Shown: positions 1 to 9,069, numbered from the stretch's first letter. The stretch: DNA of 64,000 nucleotides from Pontibacillus sp. HMF3514 (GCF_009858175.1 NZ_CP047393.1:2976001-3040000), one strand, 5' to 3'. Numbers and translations are program-made. The notes: generated from the letters alone by a model not told the origin.

Positions 1-542
1 TCTGTATCTGTCGTGGAATAAGCTATGGAACGTACAATTTTCATCATTTCGTGCGCATCATCTTTTAAATCATTCTTGTCCGTTTCAGTAGTCATCTTAA
101 CGCCACCAACACCAACCTGAAGCTCATATGATTCATCATTTAACTGAATAATACGAAGGTATCCAAATCGCTCATCATTACTAAAGGTTTCGATCATCTT
201 GATGTCTTTAGCTTGTTTAGCAGACTTATAAAAGGTATCACTTTCAAGCTTTTCAAAAGGGTTATAAAATAGAATATACCCTTGTTCATCTTCTCTAAGT
301 ATAAGATTATTTGCTGAATTAGACACGATCTCCATCGTTTCAGGCATATACAAAGATATGCTTTCTAATTCTCTCGTAAACGGAACTTCTTCCTTGTTAA
401 AAGCCTCTTTTGCTGCAGATTTTGCATTTTGCATGGCTTGTTTCTCTGATACAAAGAACCCTGACAAGAACAAAATCAGCAGGACAGCAATGGCTACACT
501 TACTAAGCCGACTAAAAGCCATTTTGGATTAAACTGTTTCAA
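1..542 (-). CDS. Membrane-anchored exported protein of unknown function (C-terminus outside window)
   Basis: The gene reads in from the left edge and has no stop inside the window, so the C-terminus is missing; 180 codons are visible. The likely start is TTG at 542, preceded by a strong ribosome binding site (GGGGGAGAG). The N-terminus (MKQFNPKW) leads into one hydrophobic segment at about residues 8-31 and then a soluble domain rich in Lys, Glu and Asp. That is the layout of a type II membrane-anchored extracytoplasmic protein; no lipobox is seen. I do not recognise the family. It is divergent from ytoQ. Confidence 0.75.
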   Translation of the reverse strand, partial: MKQFNPKWLLVGLVSVAIAVLLILFLSGFFVSEKQAMQNAKSAAKEAFNKEEVPFTRELESISLYMPETMEIVSNSANNLILREDEQGYILFYNPFEKLESDTFYKSAKQAKDIKMIETFSNDERFGYLRIIQLNDESYELQVGVGGVKMTTETDKNDLKDDAHEMMKIVRSIAYSTTDT

Positions 543-768
543 TGCGACTCTCCCCCTGCTTCCATCTTAAACAAGTGTCTCTTTTTAATCTTCTATATCT
601 ATCATACTATGAGATTGTCATTTGACAAGGATCGATTTTATATGTTTTTAAAAATTCATATTCTCATTGCAGGTTAAACGTATTCACTGCCCTAGATATC
701 CGTTTATGCTAAACTTAATAAGGGAAAGAATTAACAGATTTTGTTTCCGTTAGAGGAGGAATATCATT

Positions 769-1209
769 ATGGAGCTAACTGTCTATCTTGCAGGACAAAT
801 TCATGATTCTTGGAGAGATGATGTAAAAGCAAAAGCAAGACAAAAAGATTTACCCTTACACTTTGTAGGACCTCAAGAACAGCATGATCGATCTGATTCA
901 GTTGGAGAAGATATTTTAGGGGAACAACCTAACCATGTCTATCGTGATGACGCTGCTTCAAGCATTAATAATTTACGTACACAAGTGTTAATGCAAAAAT
1001 CTGATGTTGTTATCGCTTTGTTTGGAGACAAATACAAACAATGGAACACAGCAATGGATGCAAGTACTGCATTAACAATGGGCAAGCCAGTTATATTGGT
1101 TCGTCCAGAATCTTTACACCACCCATTAAAAGAGTTATCGAATAAAGTAAATGTGACAGTAGAGACGATTGATCAGGCTTTAGATGTCATTTCTTATATT
1201 TTTGAGTAG
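769..1209 (+). CDS. ytoQ: YtoQ family protein
   Basis: This 146-residue protein matches the B. subtilis YtoQ family in length and sequence (start MELTVYLAGQIHDSWR, later DVVIALFGDKYKQWN). The family resembles a nucleoside 2-deoxyribosyltransferase-like or TIR-like Rossmann fold, but no function has been shown that I know of. ATG follows AGAGGAGG with good spacing. It is monocistronic: a hairpin terminator at about 1240-1279 follows, then the composite repeat A. Confidence 0.85.
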   Translation: MELTVYLAGQIHDSWRDDVKAKARQKDLPLHFVGPQEQHDRSDSVGEDILGEQPNHVYRDDAASSINNLRTQVLMQKSDVVIALFGDKYKQWNTAMDASTALTMGKPVILVRPESLHHPLKELSNKVNVTVETIDQALDVISYIFE

Positions 1210-1239
1210 TCCTTTTTACAAATTACATTAAATGATTTT

Positions 1240-1279
1240 GAAGACGGAATCAAAAATGATTTCGTCTTCTTTTTATTTC
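1240..1279 (+). terminator. Rho-independent terminator of ytoQ
   Basis: The stem GAAGACGGAATC pairs with GATTTCGTCTTC with one mismatch around an AAAAAT loop and is followed by a T-rich run. Confidence 0.8.
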
Positions 1280-1314
1280 AAGAACAAATGATGGCGAAGT
1301 CCTATATTAAAGTT

Positions 1315-1895
1315 ATTCAGCTTTATGGCAGTAATCTGGAATAAGCTTCTGAGTGAGATGGTGGGTTCGTTGCGTTTGTGAGGCGTGAGGGTCATTGAAA
1401 CGGCAATACTCCTGCGGAAGACCGTCCAAGCCTCCTCATCCGCTACGCTCCTTGCGGGGTCTTGGCCGCCCTTTCTACCGCGGGAGTTTGCCGTTTCCTT
1501 CCCCCCATTGGTATGTAGGTTAACGACCCCAGCTCTAATTAGTTGATCTTCCATAGAGCATCAGAAGTATTATATGGAGATCAGAAATACTATAAACAAG
1601 CTTTATCTCAGGATTCAAATCCTCTTCAATCTAATTAAGGTGCAACTAACAAATCAAAACAGAAATACTTATTAGGCTGCGGTTCCGTTAACCTCAATAC
1701 GGCTAAGGTGGGCTGGGAAACGGGCTGACTCCTCCGGAAAAACGGGCGAGCGAGACCCCGCAGGGAACGTAGTGACTGAGGAGGCTCGATCGTTCGTCCG
1801 GGGAAAGCAGCCCGTTTCCCAGCCCGCCGCACTCCATTAAAGCAACGGAACCATACTCACCTTATCTCGAAATCAAGTCTTCAAGATAAGGGGGC
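1315..1895 (+). repeat. Composite 581-bp repeat, copy A
   Basis: This element occurs three times (also 47065-47645, and inverted at 57554-58135). It begins near ATTCAG...ATGGCAGTAATCTGGAATA and ends at a small hairpin (CCTTATCT...AGATAAGG) followed by GGGGC. Inside are two GC-rich imperfect palindromes: module 1 at about 1397-1499, whose ends are GAAACGGCAA and TTGCCGTTTC, and module 2 at about 1711-1829, whose ends are GGCTGGGAAACGGGCTG and its complement. Both share the core GAGACCCCGCA..GAGGAGGCT in opposite orientation, joined by an AT-rich linker. The open frames inside (for example 1273-1554 and 1635-1832 on the minus strand) follow the repeat and are probably not genes. It fills most of the gap between ytoQ and the NTPase gene. 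Confidence 0.9.
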
Positions 1896-1919
1896 AACTG
1901 TTAAATAAGCCAACACACA

Positions 1920-1949
1920 AAACGACCAGATTATATAATCTGGTCGTTT
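1920..1949 (-). terminator. Hairpin terminator of the NTPase gene
   Basis: A perfect inverted repeat AAACGACCAGATT/AATCTGGTCGTTT lies just after the minus-strand NTPase gene. The T-run on either strand is modest, so termination may be bidirectional. Confidence 0.6.
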
Positions 1950-1982
1950 CGGTTCGTTCAATACACACGCTGACCAATCAGA

Positions 1983-2492
1983 TCAGCTATTTTTATGATA
2001 AAACTCATATTGTCCTTTTAATAAACGAACCACATGCTCAAACATCTCTTTTCGATTCACTAATTCATTCGTGAATATCCCGATCGCACCTTCTTTTTGA
2101 CGAATTTCAGTGCGTTGAGCATACTCATCCATTATATCGCCAAGCTCTTTTCCTTTGCTAAGGTCCTTGGCAACTTCATCTGGTAAAGGGATACGTGCAC
2201 CACTAGCTGTAAACACATTTTCTTGTTTATCTACTAATGCACCCCAGTTACAGAGATATAAATCATTTTCAAGCTCCATTACGCCACCTTCTAGGCCGAT
2301 CCCAATGCAACCTTTTTCAGAACTTGCACACTCACGAGCTCGGTTAATAGCCCCTTCCAATGTCTCTTCATCTGAAAATGGCTGTGAGGATACTTTAGAA
2401 GCAACCTCTATACCCTCAACTACGAAATCCGAGAAGTTGCTCCGGACGGCATCGATTTTCGCATAATTGTTTGAGCCGACTATAATCTTCAT
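1983..2492 (-). CDS. YjjX/DUF84-family inosine/xanthosine triphosphatase-like NTPase
   Basis: The 169-residue product has the hallmarks of the DUF84/YjjX family: an N-terminal GSNNYAKIDAV nucleotide-binding start, SSQPFSDEETLEGAINRAR, and GIGLEGGV in the centre. Characterised members hydrolyse non-canonical purine NTPs such as ITP and XTP and so clean the nucleotide pool. The bacilli branch is poorly studied, so the substrate is inferred. ATG follows AGAAAGGATG. It is followed by a hairpin and repeat A, with ytoP upstream on the same strand after an 85-bp gap. Confidence 0.8.
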   Translation of the reverse strand: MKIIVGSNNYAKIDAVRSNFSDFVVEGIEVASKVSSQPFSDEETLEGAINRARECASSEKGCIGIGLEGGVMELENDLYLCNWGALVDKQENVFTASGARIPLPDEVAKDLSKGKELGDIMDEYAQRTEIRQKEGAIGIFTNELVNRKEMFEHVVRLLKGQYEFYHKNS

Positions 2493-2577
2493 GGTTTCAT
2501 CCTTTCTCGTATTAACCCCTTTGATCTAGTAGGAACGAGATTGTCTTCATCCTAAGGAGCAACCTCTTGATGTTTAA

Positions 2578-3645
2578 TTAACTGTTTTGAAGGATTTGAT
2601 CTACAGCATTTTGGTCTGTTGCTTTAACAAGGTGTGTTAATAACTCTTTTGCTGCAGCGTAGTCATCAATGTGAATCATAGAAGCAGACGTATGAATGTA
2701 TCGAGAGCAAATACCTACAACTGCAGATGGAACTCCTTCATTCGCAATATGAACACGCCCTGCATCCGTTCCACCCTGAGAAATGAAATATTGATATGGA
2801 ATATCATGTGTTTCTGCCATATCCAGGATGAACTCACGAATACCTCGGTGAGTAACCATTGATTTATCTAAAATACGTAATAATGCACCTTTTCCTAATT
2901 GGCCAAACTCGTTCTTATCACCAGACATATCATTTGCTGGTGATGCATCTAATGCATAAAAAATATCCGGCTGAATCATGTTAGCAGCTGTTTGAGCACC
3001 ACGCAACCCTACTTCTTCTTGTACGGTAGCTCCTGAATACAGCATATTCGGTAAGGATTCATTTTGTAGTTCTTTAAGAAGCTCTACAGCAAGTCCACAA
3101 CCATATCGGTTATCCCAAGCTTTTGCTAAAATCTTCTTTTCATTCGCCATTGGTGTAAAAGGACAAATAGGAACAATTTGTTGCCCAGGCTTTACACCAA
3201 GACGTTTCGCATCCTCTTCATCATCTGCACCAATATCGATCATCATATTTTTGATATCCATTGGCTTTTTGCGCTGCTCAGGTGTCAGGTTATGTGGAGG
3301 GATAGAACCAATTACACCTGGGATCGGTCCATCATCAGTCATGACTTGAACACGTTGCGCTAAGAGTACCTGACTCCACCATCCCCCTAATGTTTGAAAA
3401 CGTATCATACCGTTCTTTGTAATTTGGGTGACCATAAACCCCACTTCATCCATATGACCAGCAACCATAACTTTAGGTCCGTTTCCTTTTTTTACACCAA
3501 AAACGCCGCCCAGTTTATCCTGAATAATTTCATCTGAATACTTTTCAAGTTCACCTTTCATAAAAGAACGTACTTTATGTTCATTACCAGGGGCGCCTTG
3601 TAATTCTGTTAGCGTACGAAATAAATCTAATGTATCTTGTTTCAT
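2578..3645 (-). CDS. ytoP: M42-family aminopeptidase YtoP
   Basis: This is a glutamyl/deblocking-type M42 metallopeptidase of about 355 residues. Metal-binding and catalytic segments are visible: [10 protein letters not shown] near residue 67, [18 protein letters not shown] and DASPAND. Family members are cytosolic di-zinc or cobalt aminopeptidases forming large oligomers that trim peptides. I chose the ATG at 3645 (MKQDTLDLF) over the ATG six codons upstream because GGGAGTGGG lies just before the internal one and nothing lies before the outer one. Confidence 0.88.
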   Translation of the reverse strand: MKQDTLDLFRTLTELQGAPGNEHKVRSFMKGELEKYSDEIIQDKLGGVFGVKKGNGPKVMVAGHMDEVGFMVTQITKNGMIRFQTLGGWWSQVLLAQRVQVMTDDGPIPGVIGSIPPHNLTPEQRKKPMDIKNMMIDIGADDEEDAKRLGVKPGQQIVPICPFTPMANEKKILAKAWDNRYGCGLAVELLKELQNESLPNMLYSGATVQEEVGLRGAQTAANMIQPDIFYALDASPANDMSGDKNEFGQLGKGALLRILDKSMVTHRGIREFILDMAETHDIPYQYFISQGGTDAGRVHIANEGVPSAVVGICSRYIHTSASMIHIDDYAAAKELLTHLVKATDQNAVDQILQNS

Positions 3646-3832
3646 TATGTATCCCACTCCCATTTATAGATTTAAGGTAACTCTTATGATCTCTATGTTG
3701 AACGCTCTTCGTAACTTCTATTATCGTAACGAATGTTCAGAATCTTTTCCACTATGACCCCTATTATTTTCTATTTTACTCAACTTTCGATATACTATAA
3801 AAAGATTGATGAATGAGTAGAGGTGAATGGAA

Positions 3833-4147
3833 ATGAGATTGACAAAGTCACTTGCAGCAGTCGGCTTAGGTGCTCTAGTCGGTTATGTAGCTGCGAAGCA
3901 ATTTAACGAACATCAAAACCTGTCACCTGAGAAAGCGTTAAAAGTAGCCAAAGAGGCTTTTAAACGTCAGGGACCAATTAGTGGATCTTGGATTCATATG
4001 AAAACCGAAGAAATTTCTTTGGACGATCTTCCTTACACCGTTTATCGCGGTGGTGTTTCTCGTTCTATTGATGGAACAACGAAGCAATTTGAATTTTATA
4101 TTGATTCTGTCACTGGAACCATAATTGAAGTAAGTGAAGTTTCCTAA
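3833..4147 (+). CDS. ytzB: YtzB, small membrane-anchored PepSY-type protein
   Basis: This protein of about 104 residues has an N-terminal hydrophobic segment (residues 5-20) and a short domain with LSPEKALKVAKEAFK and a C-terminal EFYIDSVTGTIIEVSE, the PepSY-like half-domain pattern of B. subtilis YtzB. A direct role is unknown; PepSY proteins often modulate peptidases. The start at 3833 is preferred because GAGGTG sits at a normal distance, whereas the in-frame ATG at 3827 almost touches it. A shared terminator separates it from convergent ytnP. Confidence 0.82.
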   Translation: MRLTKSLAAVGLGALVGYVAAKQFNEHQNLSPEKALKVAKEAFKRQGPISGSWIHMKTEEISLDDLPYTVYRGGVSRSIDGTTKQFEFYIDSVTGTIIEVSEVS

Positions 4148-4156
4148 CGGTTAACC

Positions 4157-4184
4157 AAAATCCGCACCTCGGTGCGGATTTTTT
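4157..4184. terminator. Bidirectional terminator between ytzB and ytnP
   Basis: AAAATCCGCAC-CTCG-GTGCGGATTTTTT is flanked by A-run and T-run, so it can serve both converging genes. Confidence 0.9.
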
Positions 4185-4186
4185 AT

Positions 4187-5029
4187 TTACCGTTCTCGCT
4201 CAACTTTTTGAATGACTTCCCCTTCTTCATTGAATTGTAGCGCACGGTAATATGCATCATGATAGAAGGTGTACCAAGCCTGTTTCTGATAACCATACTT
4301 CATCCAGTCTTGCTTTTGGTGTACAGAAGTAACTGGAAAATCATCATAAGCTAATACCCAAAGCACGTTCTGATGTGCATTGGTAGGCATGATGTCAGCC
4401 ATATGAATAAATAGTTCCTCTCCATCTTCAAAACGGATGACCGAATGGCCATCACTATGACCACCTGTATGAATCATATGAAGACCTTCTGCTATCTCAA
4501 TAACTTCTTCATATGTTTGTACCTGATGCTCAACAGGCTTCCAATTCGTTTCCCAATACGTGTTCGCAGACCGTATATTAGGATTTTTCATTTCATTCCA
4601 CTCTGTAGATGAAGTGAAAATTTTAGCATTTTCAAATGTCGGCACTAATTTTCCATCCTGCCATTTGCTCAAGCCACATGCGTGGTCAAAATGAAGGTGT
4701 GTCATTAAAACAGCATCAATATCTTCTGTACGAAAACCTAATTCATTTAATGAGGAATCAATAGAGGATTCTTCATGAACACCGAAGTTTTTCATTTGTT
4801 TTTCATTTAATTTTTGATTTCCAATTCCAGAATCTATTAAGAATTTCTTTCCATCTATTTGAAGAAGAATTGGATCTGTACGTAATTCAATTTGGTTTTT
4901 TTCATTTGATGGATATTTACGACTCCATAGAGGCTTGGGTACTACGCCAAACATTGCCCCTCCATCAAGGTGAGTTACGCCTCCATTAAGCCAAGTTAAT
5001 GTAGCTCGTCCTACTTGTAACGTTTCCAT
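4187..5029 (-). CDS. ytnP: YtnP-like quorum-quenching lactonase (metallo-beta-lactamase fold)
   Basis: The 280-residue protein carries the zinc motif HLHFDH (residues 111-116), a later His in GGHSDGHS (about 189-196) and an Asp in HMADIMP (about 212), the complete ligand set of a di-metal lactonase. B. subtilis YtnP hydrolyses N-acyl homoserine lactones and has been linked to blocking Streptomyces signalling; the natural substrate here is inferred. It is a single gene between ytzB and trmB. Confidence 0.86.
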   Translation of the reverse strand: METLQVGRATLTWLNGGVTHLDGGAMFGVVPKPLWSRKYPSNEKNQIELRTDPILLQIDGKKFLIDSGIGNQKLNEKQMKNFGVHEESSIDSSLNELGFRTEDIDAVLMTHLHFDHACGLSKWQDGKLVPTFENAKIFTSSTEWNEMKNPNIRSANTYWETNWKPVEHQVQTYEEVIEIAEGLHMIHTGGHSDGHSVIRFEDGEELFIHMADIMPTNAHQNVLWVLAYDDFPVTSVHQKQDWMKYGYQKQAWYTFYHDAYYRALQFNEEGEVIQKVERER

Positions 5030-5101
5030 TATGTACCCCCTTTAATTTCTTTACAATTGTATCATAGGGAATGAATAAAATGTAAACGTTACCGTTTGAT
5101 C

Positions 5102-5749
5102 TTAACGCTCTGGAAAACGGACTTTGCAACGATAGATTGGTTGTCCTTTTTCAGAGAACTTCTCTTCATACTCAGTCATTACATTTAAAGGGTCCTCTAA
5201 AGCATGAAGGTCTAAAGAGACTTCCTCAATAATACAGCCATATTTTGAAAAGCTTGCTAGTGAGTACTCAAATAATTGTTGATTATCTGTCTTCATCACA
5301 ATGTGCCCGTTTGGCTTTAGTATTTCCTCGTATTGTTCTAGAAATGTATGGTAAGTAAGTCGTCTCTTTTCATGGCGACTTTTAGGCCATGGGTCAGAGA
5401 AGTTTAAATAGATCTGGTCAATTTCATTCGGTGCGAAGATATCTCTTAGGTCCTTTGCATCCACATTCATAAGCCTTACATTCGATATATCTGCCTCTAA
5501 CGTTTTCTTGAGTGTACCTACAATGACATTTTTCACACGTTCTATACCAATGAAGTTCATTTCAGGGTGCTGCCTTGCCATACCAGAAATAAATGCACCC
5601 CTTCCTGTTCCGATTTCTAGGTGAATAGGTTGGTCCTCATTAAATAAATCTTTCCATGTACTTTTATGTTTAAAGGGCTCTTGTACAACAATATGATCAT
5701 TATCTTTTAAATATTGATCTGCCCAAGGTTTATTACGTATTCTACTCAT
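5102..5749 (-). CDS. trmB: tRNA (guanine-N7-)-methyltransferase
   Basis: TrmB makes m7G46 in tRNA variable loops using S-adenosylmethionine. The 215-residue protein has the SAM loop EIGTGRG (residues 45-51) and the TrmB signature FSDPWPKSRH (about 117-126). The reading frame is open for 30 more codons upstream, but the start at 5749 has a perfect AAGGAGG and matches the family N-terminus (MSRIRNKPWA). Confidence 0.93.
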   Translation of the reverse strand: MSRIRNKPWADQYLKDNDHIVVQEPFKHKSTWKDLFNEDQPIHLEIGTGRGAFISGMARQHPEMNFIGIERVKNVIVGTLKKTLEADISNVRLMNVDAKDLRDIFAPNEIDQIYLNFSDPWPKSRHEKRRLTYHTFLEQYEEILKPNGHIVMKTDNQQLFEYSLASFSKYGCIIEEVSLDLHALEDPLNVMTEYEEKFSEKGQPIYRCKVRFPER

Positions 5750-5936
5750 ATATTTTTCCTCCTTACGTTCAGCATTCACCTTACCATGAAACCTTGATTC
5801 CGAAAAGTTTCTCCTCGATTTTTGTGTATGAGCGAGCATATGAGAAGAAGCTTAAGGAATTTATTCAATGTGACACTTATATTCTACATAAGAGCATCAA
5901 GCCGTTATAACAATGATTAACACCCCTTAACAACAC

Positions 5937-5966
5937 TTGGAGTGTAAGCGCTTTCTATAATAAGAT
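5937..5966 (+). promoter_or_regulatory. Candidate promoter overlapping a cre (CcpA) site
   Basis: TGTAAGCGCTTTCT at 5943-5956 matches the catabolite-responsive element consensus TGWAARCGYTWNCW at every position. It lies between a possible -35 (TTGGAG, 5937-5942) and a -10 (TAAGAT at 5961-5966, or the overlapping TATAAT at 5956-5961). CcpA bound there would be expected to repress the small gene at 6011. The -35 is weak, so the promoter assignment is tentative; the cre match is direct. Confidence 0.6.
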
Positions 5967-6010
5967 AGTAAACGTTGTGTTAAACATTAACAAAAAACGG
6001 AGTTGATCTC

Positions 6011-6187
6011 ATGATCATGTTAACAAAACTAATGGAATTGATTGTTCTAGCCACTGTAGGCGTTATGTTTATTGGTTATTCCCTATTTCTATATCCAATC
6101 GAAAAAATTCAAGAGAAAACAAGTAAAGAAGTAAAACAAAACAAAGTAAAATATGCACCAAGAACGAAAACACAAACTGCAGCTTAA
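6011..6187 (+). CDS. Small single-span membrane protein (58 aa), unknown
   Basis: This short frame starts with ATG after CGGAGTT and encodes 58 residues: a hydrophobic helix at about residues 8-29 followed by a Lys-rich cytoplasmic-type tail. It is framed by a promoter with a cre-like site and by a terminator (6228-6261), so it looks like a self-contained transcription unit. I do not recognise a family. It could start at the second Met two codons later. It is small enough to be missed by automatic annotation. Confidence 0.6.
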   Translation: MIMLTKLMELIVLATVGVMFIGYSLFLYPIEKIQEKTSKEVKQNKVKYAPRTKTQTAA

Positions 6188-6227
6188 TAAAACAAAATTC
6201 ACTAAACTGTATATCCAAGAAGACGAA

Positions 6228-6261
6228 AAAGAACTTTTAGCCTAGCTAAGGTTCTTTTTTT
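6228..6261 (+). terminator. Terminator after the 58-aa gene
   Basis: AAGAAC-TT-TTAGC pairs with GCTAA-G-GTTCTT with a one-base bulge and runs into seven T residues. Confidence 0.75.
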
Positions 6262-6425
6262 ACGCTTTAATATAAGTTTCACCATTGTAAAGGGTTAAAG
6301 TATAAGAAAAGACATCGATTTCGCCAATTTTGGCGATAACCGTGTTTTTCTAGTGTTTCATACTCCTCTTTCCTTACATATTTCCCTATTATCCGCACAA
6401 CCTATTCCTAAAAGGGGGATTTCAG

Positions 6426-6710
6426 ATGCCTTTAACAACCAAAGATCAAATGAACGTGCTGTATGATTTATTGAGTGAGCATGCAGAGGAATGTTGTGGA
6501 AGTGTCTCGGAGTATCAACAAATTCAACGCTTAGCAAGGTCTTTATTATCAAAAAAAGCCATCAATAATGATGACTTTTTACAGATTCTACCGCAAATAT
6601 ACGATTATGGGCGTGATGGTGAAATATCTGATAATGATTCCAACTACGTTACTTCGAATCAAGCCCAGCTAAATGAATGGATGAACTCCATTCAAAATAC
6701 TAATTATTAA
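6426..6710 (+). CDS. ytzH: YtzH-like protein
   Basis: This 94-residue conserved bacilli protein has the YtzH pattern: start MPLTTKDQMNVLYDLL, a Cys pair in EECCGSVSEYQQIQRL, and a polar tail. The function is unknown. ATG follows AAAGGGGG. The 3' end overlaps convergent ytmP by 11 bases; the ytzH/ytmP pairing is conserved in B. subtilis. Confidence 0.8.
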   Translation: MPLTTKDQMNVLYDLLSEHAEECCGSVSEYQQIQRLARSLLSKKAINNDDFLQILPQIYDYGRDGEISDNDSNYVTSNQAQLNEWMNSIQNTNY

Positions 6711-7518
6711 TCATTCCGACTTTCAGCATGAGCCGCTTAAGATCTTCTAACCATCGAGCGGCTTCTTTTTCTTCTAAACGACTTTTGTGCCATTGAATAA
6801 ACGAAATCGTTTGCGCAATGATATACCAATGCATACGAACTAGTAAGTCTTCATGCAATTCCACACCATACGTTTCAAGCCAATCTCCCCACTCTTCTTC
6901 AGGGATATACCAATGCAAGATCATTCCTAAATCCATCGCTGGATCGGCAACCATCGCATTGTCCCAATCAATAAGGTACAATTGTCCAGCTGTTGTTAAA
7001 AGCCAATTGTTATGATTCATATCACAATGACACACAACTTTACGCTGATTTTGAACGTAAGGCAATTGATTGTCTAAATAACGAAGACATTGATGAACCT
7101 CTATCTGCGTATTAACGAAGCTTAATTCTTGCTCTTGCGACTTCAGGTCTTGAAGAAGTGTTTCAGGCTCTAATGGCTTTTTTCCCATTCTCATCAGCAA
7201 GTCTAATAGTTCTGAAGAATGGTGGATTTTACTCAACAGTTGGGCAACTCGTGGGTGCTTAACTTCTTCAGGTGATAATTCGCGCCCCTCTAGCCACTGT
7301 TGGGCCGTAATTACGTCACCATTTTCCATACGTTTCGTCCATACGAGTTTTGGCACAATGCCTTCAGCTGACAATACAGCTAAAAAGGGTGAGGAATTTC
7401 GTTTAAGAAAAAGGCGTTTGTCATCACGTTGTGCATAGTAAGCTTCTCCTGTTGATCCGCCCGCTGGTGTTATTGTCCAATCTTGTCCGAGTATCTGTTC
7501 CAACCAATTCACCTTCAA
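6700..7518 (-). CDS. ytmP: YtmP, aminoglycoside phosphotransferase-fold kinase
   Basis: The 272-residue protein has the APH/choline-kinase fold. The catalytic loop HCDMNHNNW (residues 164-172) and the metal-binding IDWDNA (183-188) are intact, and an ATP-site Lys is seen in RLFLKRN near residue 39. The substrate is unknown; antibiotic inactivation cannot be inferred because this is a core bacilli gene. It is convergent with ytzH. Confidence 0.82.
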   Translation of the reverse strand: MKVNWLEQILGQDWTITPAGGSTGEAYYAQRDDKRLFLKRNSSPFLAVLSAEGIVPKLVWTKRMENGDVITAQQWLEGRELSPEEVKHPRVAQLLSKIHHSSELLDLLMRMGKKPLEPETLLQDLKSQEQELSFVNTQIEVHQCLRYLDNQLPYVQNQRKVVCHCDMNHNNWLLTTAGQLYLIDWDNAMVADPAMDLGMILHWYIPEEEWGDWLETYGVELHEDLLVRMHWYIIAQTISFIQWHKSRLEEKEAARWLEDLKRLMLKVGMINN

Positions 7519-7551
7519 TTCCTCAAATCTTTGTTGGGTTATATCTAATTA

Positions 7552-7762
7552 GAAAGGCGCAAGCGCCCGTTTAGCAACGAAGGGACTGGACTGAGTCTGT
7601 AGTGAGATAAAGGAAACACAAATTGTGAAGCAATTTGATGTTGACTTATCGCACGGAGAAAGTATGATCGACTAAGTTCGTCACGTCCTGTGACAAAGTC
7701 GATCTAACCCACGTCGTGTGGGCCCATGTCCCTTCGTTGCTGGGCGCTGGAGCTAGACATCT
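7552..7762 (+). repeat. Intergenic repeat family 2, short copy
   Basis: The element begins GAAAGGCGCAAGCGCCCGTT and ends GGGCGCTGGAGCTAGACATCT. Internal hairpins include GTCACGTCCTGTGAC and CCCACGTCGTGTGGG. A longer copy lies inverted at 31668-32018. It makes up much of the 538-bp gap between ytmP and the lipid kinase gene; the remaining 290 bases are AT-rich and I see nothing clear in them. It has no coding capacity. Confidence 0.85.
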
Positions 7763-8056
7763 ATGCGCCTACATTTTATACTTTCTCTATTTTTTCGAAG
7801 AAAAACACAAAATTCATCCAGTAAACTTTAATGTTTTTCTATAATGTTATAGTCGTTGTAATAAAGGTATGATTAAGTATACCTTATTTTCATATAAAAC
7901 TCATTACGTGTTATTCGTGTTTTTTTAATTAGTACTTTTGTACTATTTAGTGATGCAAATCTTACTTCTTTTGTTATTCAAGAGAAAAAACACACGACAA
8001 TAGATTAACTCAAAATGCACTCAAAATTCAAGGCAATTCCATTATTTCTGTTTTGA

Positions 8057-8986
8057 TCAAAATTGAAATATCTTTCTTGAAAAAGATTCCTTCTCAATTA
8101 CACATTTCTGACACTTTCCAGTTTGGCCATCAACATGATAAGAAATTGACTTGTTTCCATTAATGGACAGAGAGCTCGCCTTTAATACGGTTACTTCATT
8201 ATATTTGATGTGGCCTCCCCAGAATACGGATAGAAAAACCGCTAACACCTTCCATTTTGAGATATTCTCTATTATTAATACATGAAACGAATCTTTGGTC
8301 ATTTTAGCACTCGGAATAACTTTCATTCCTCCACCGTAATAACCATGTACACCCGTTGTAATCATCCAGACATTAGATAATGTTCTTCTTTCACCATCAA
8401 TGGTCAGTTCAACTTCCTTCGGCTCAAATTGAAATATCGTCTGAACTAATGCGATTGCATAGGCTAAGGAACCTAAACCGAGCTTATTAAGCCATTTTTT
8501 ATAGGTTGACCGATTCGCACGTTGAGCAATTTCTGCATCAAAACCAAATCCAATATTACTTGCGAAAACTCGACGATTGGAAGGCTTTCGTTTATCCGTT
8601 AAATAGGAACCACACCAGTAGGGTTTAGCATAAGATCTCTGTACAATATCCTGAAATAATTTCACCGGCTTTTTCTTACTGTTCGTTCCACGAGCGAAAT
8701 CATTTCCTGAACCAGCAGGAATATATGCAATTGGTACGGAAGGAATATTTTTGAGACCATTCACAACCTCATGCATTGTGCCGTCTCCCCCAACTGCTAT
8801 GATGCACTTTACTTTTTCATTATAAATCTCCAAAACATGCTTTACCAATTCTTCAGCATGGCCTTCATATTTCGTAAAAAAAGATCTACAATCTTTTTGT
8901 TTAAATAACGGGTCTTTTTGAAGCTTTTTTAATACCTTTAATGAGCGTCCATTACCCGCTTCAGGGTTTACAATTAAAATATACAT
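8057..8986 (-). CDS. ytlR: YtlR-like diacylglycerol kinase-family lipid kinase
   Basis: The 309-residue protein of the DAGK catalytic family has the nucleotide-binding GGDGT (residues 66-70) and GSGNDFARG (92-100). Members phosphorylate diacylglycerol or related lipids at the inner membrane face; true housekeeping DgkB is a different paralogue, so the substrate is uncertain. It sits upstream of the ytlQ/ytlP homologues, as in B. subtilis, but here an EAL gene is inserted, divergent from it. Confidence 0.85.
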   Translation of the reverse strand: MYILIVNPEAGNGRSLKVLKKLQKDPLFKQKDCRSFFTKYEGHAEELVKHVLEIYNEKVKCIIAVGGDGTMHEVVNGLKNIPSVPIAYIPAGSGNDFARGTNSKKKPVKLFQDIVQRSYAKPYWCGSYLTDKRKPSNRRVFASNIGFGFDAEIAQRANRSTYKKWLNKLGLGSLAYAIALVQTIFQFEPKEVELTIDGERRTLSNVWMITTGVHGYYGGGMKVIPSAKMTKDSFHVLIIENISKWKVLAVFLSVFWGGHIKYNEVTVLKASSLSINGNKSISYHVDGQTGKCQKCVIEKESFSRKIFQF

Positions 8987-9069
8987 GAATTTATTTCCCT
9001 TCGTACCTAAACCATATTATTTAGCAAAAACATCTATATCTATTATACTAGTATAAAAGGAGTGATAAA

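Noticed and set aside
1273-1832. Minus-strand frames of 93 and 65 codons within repeat A, with near-identical frames in copies B (47071-47304, 47442-47681) and C (57617-57823, 57896-58159)
   Set aside because: They exist because the palindromic GC-rich repeat lacks stops; no RBS, no recognisable domain, and their ends vary with the flanks.
6700-7518. ytmP as an antibiotic resistance kinase
   Set aside because: It is part of the conserved bacilli gene order next to ytzH and trmB; the fold alone does not imply resistance.
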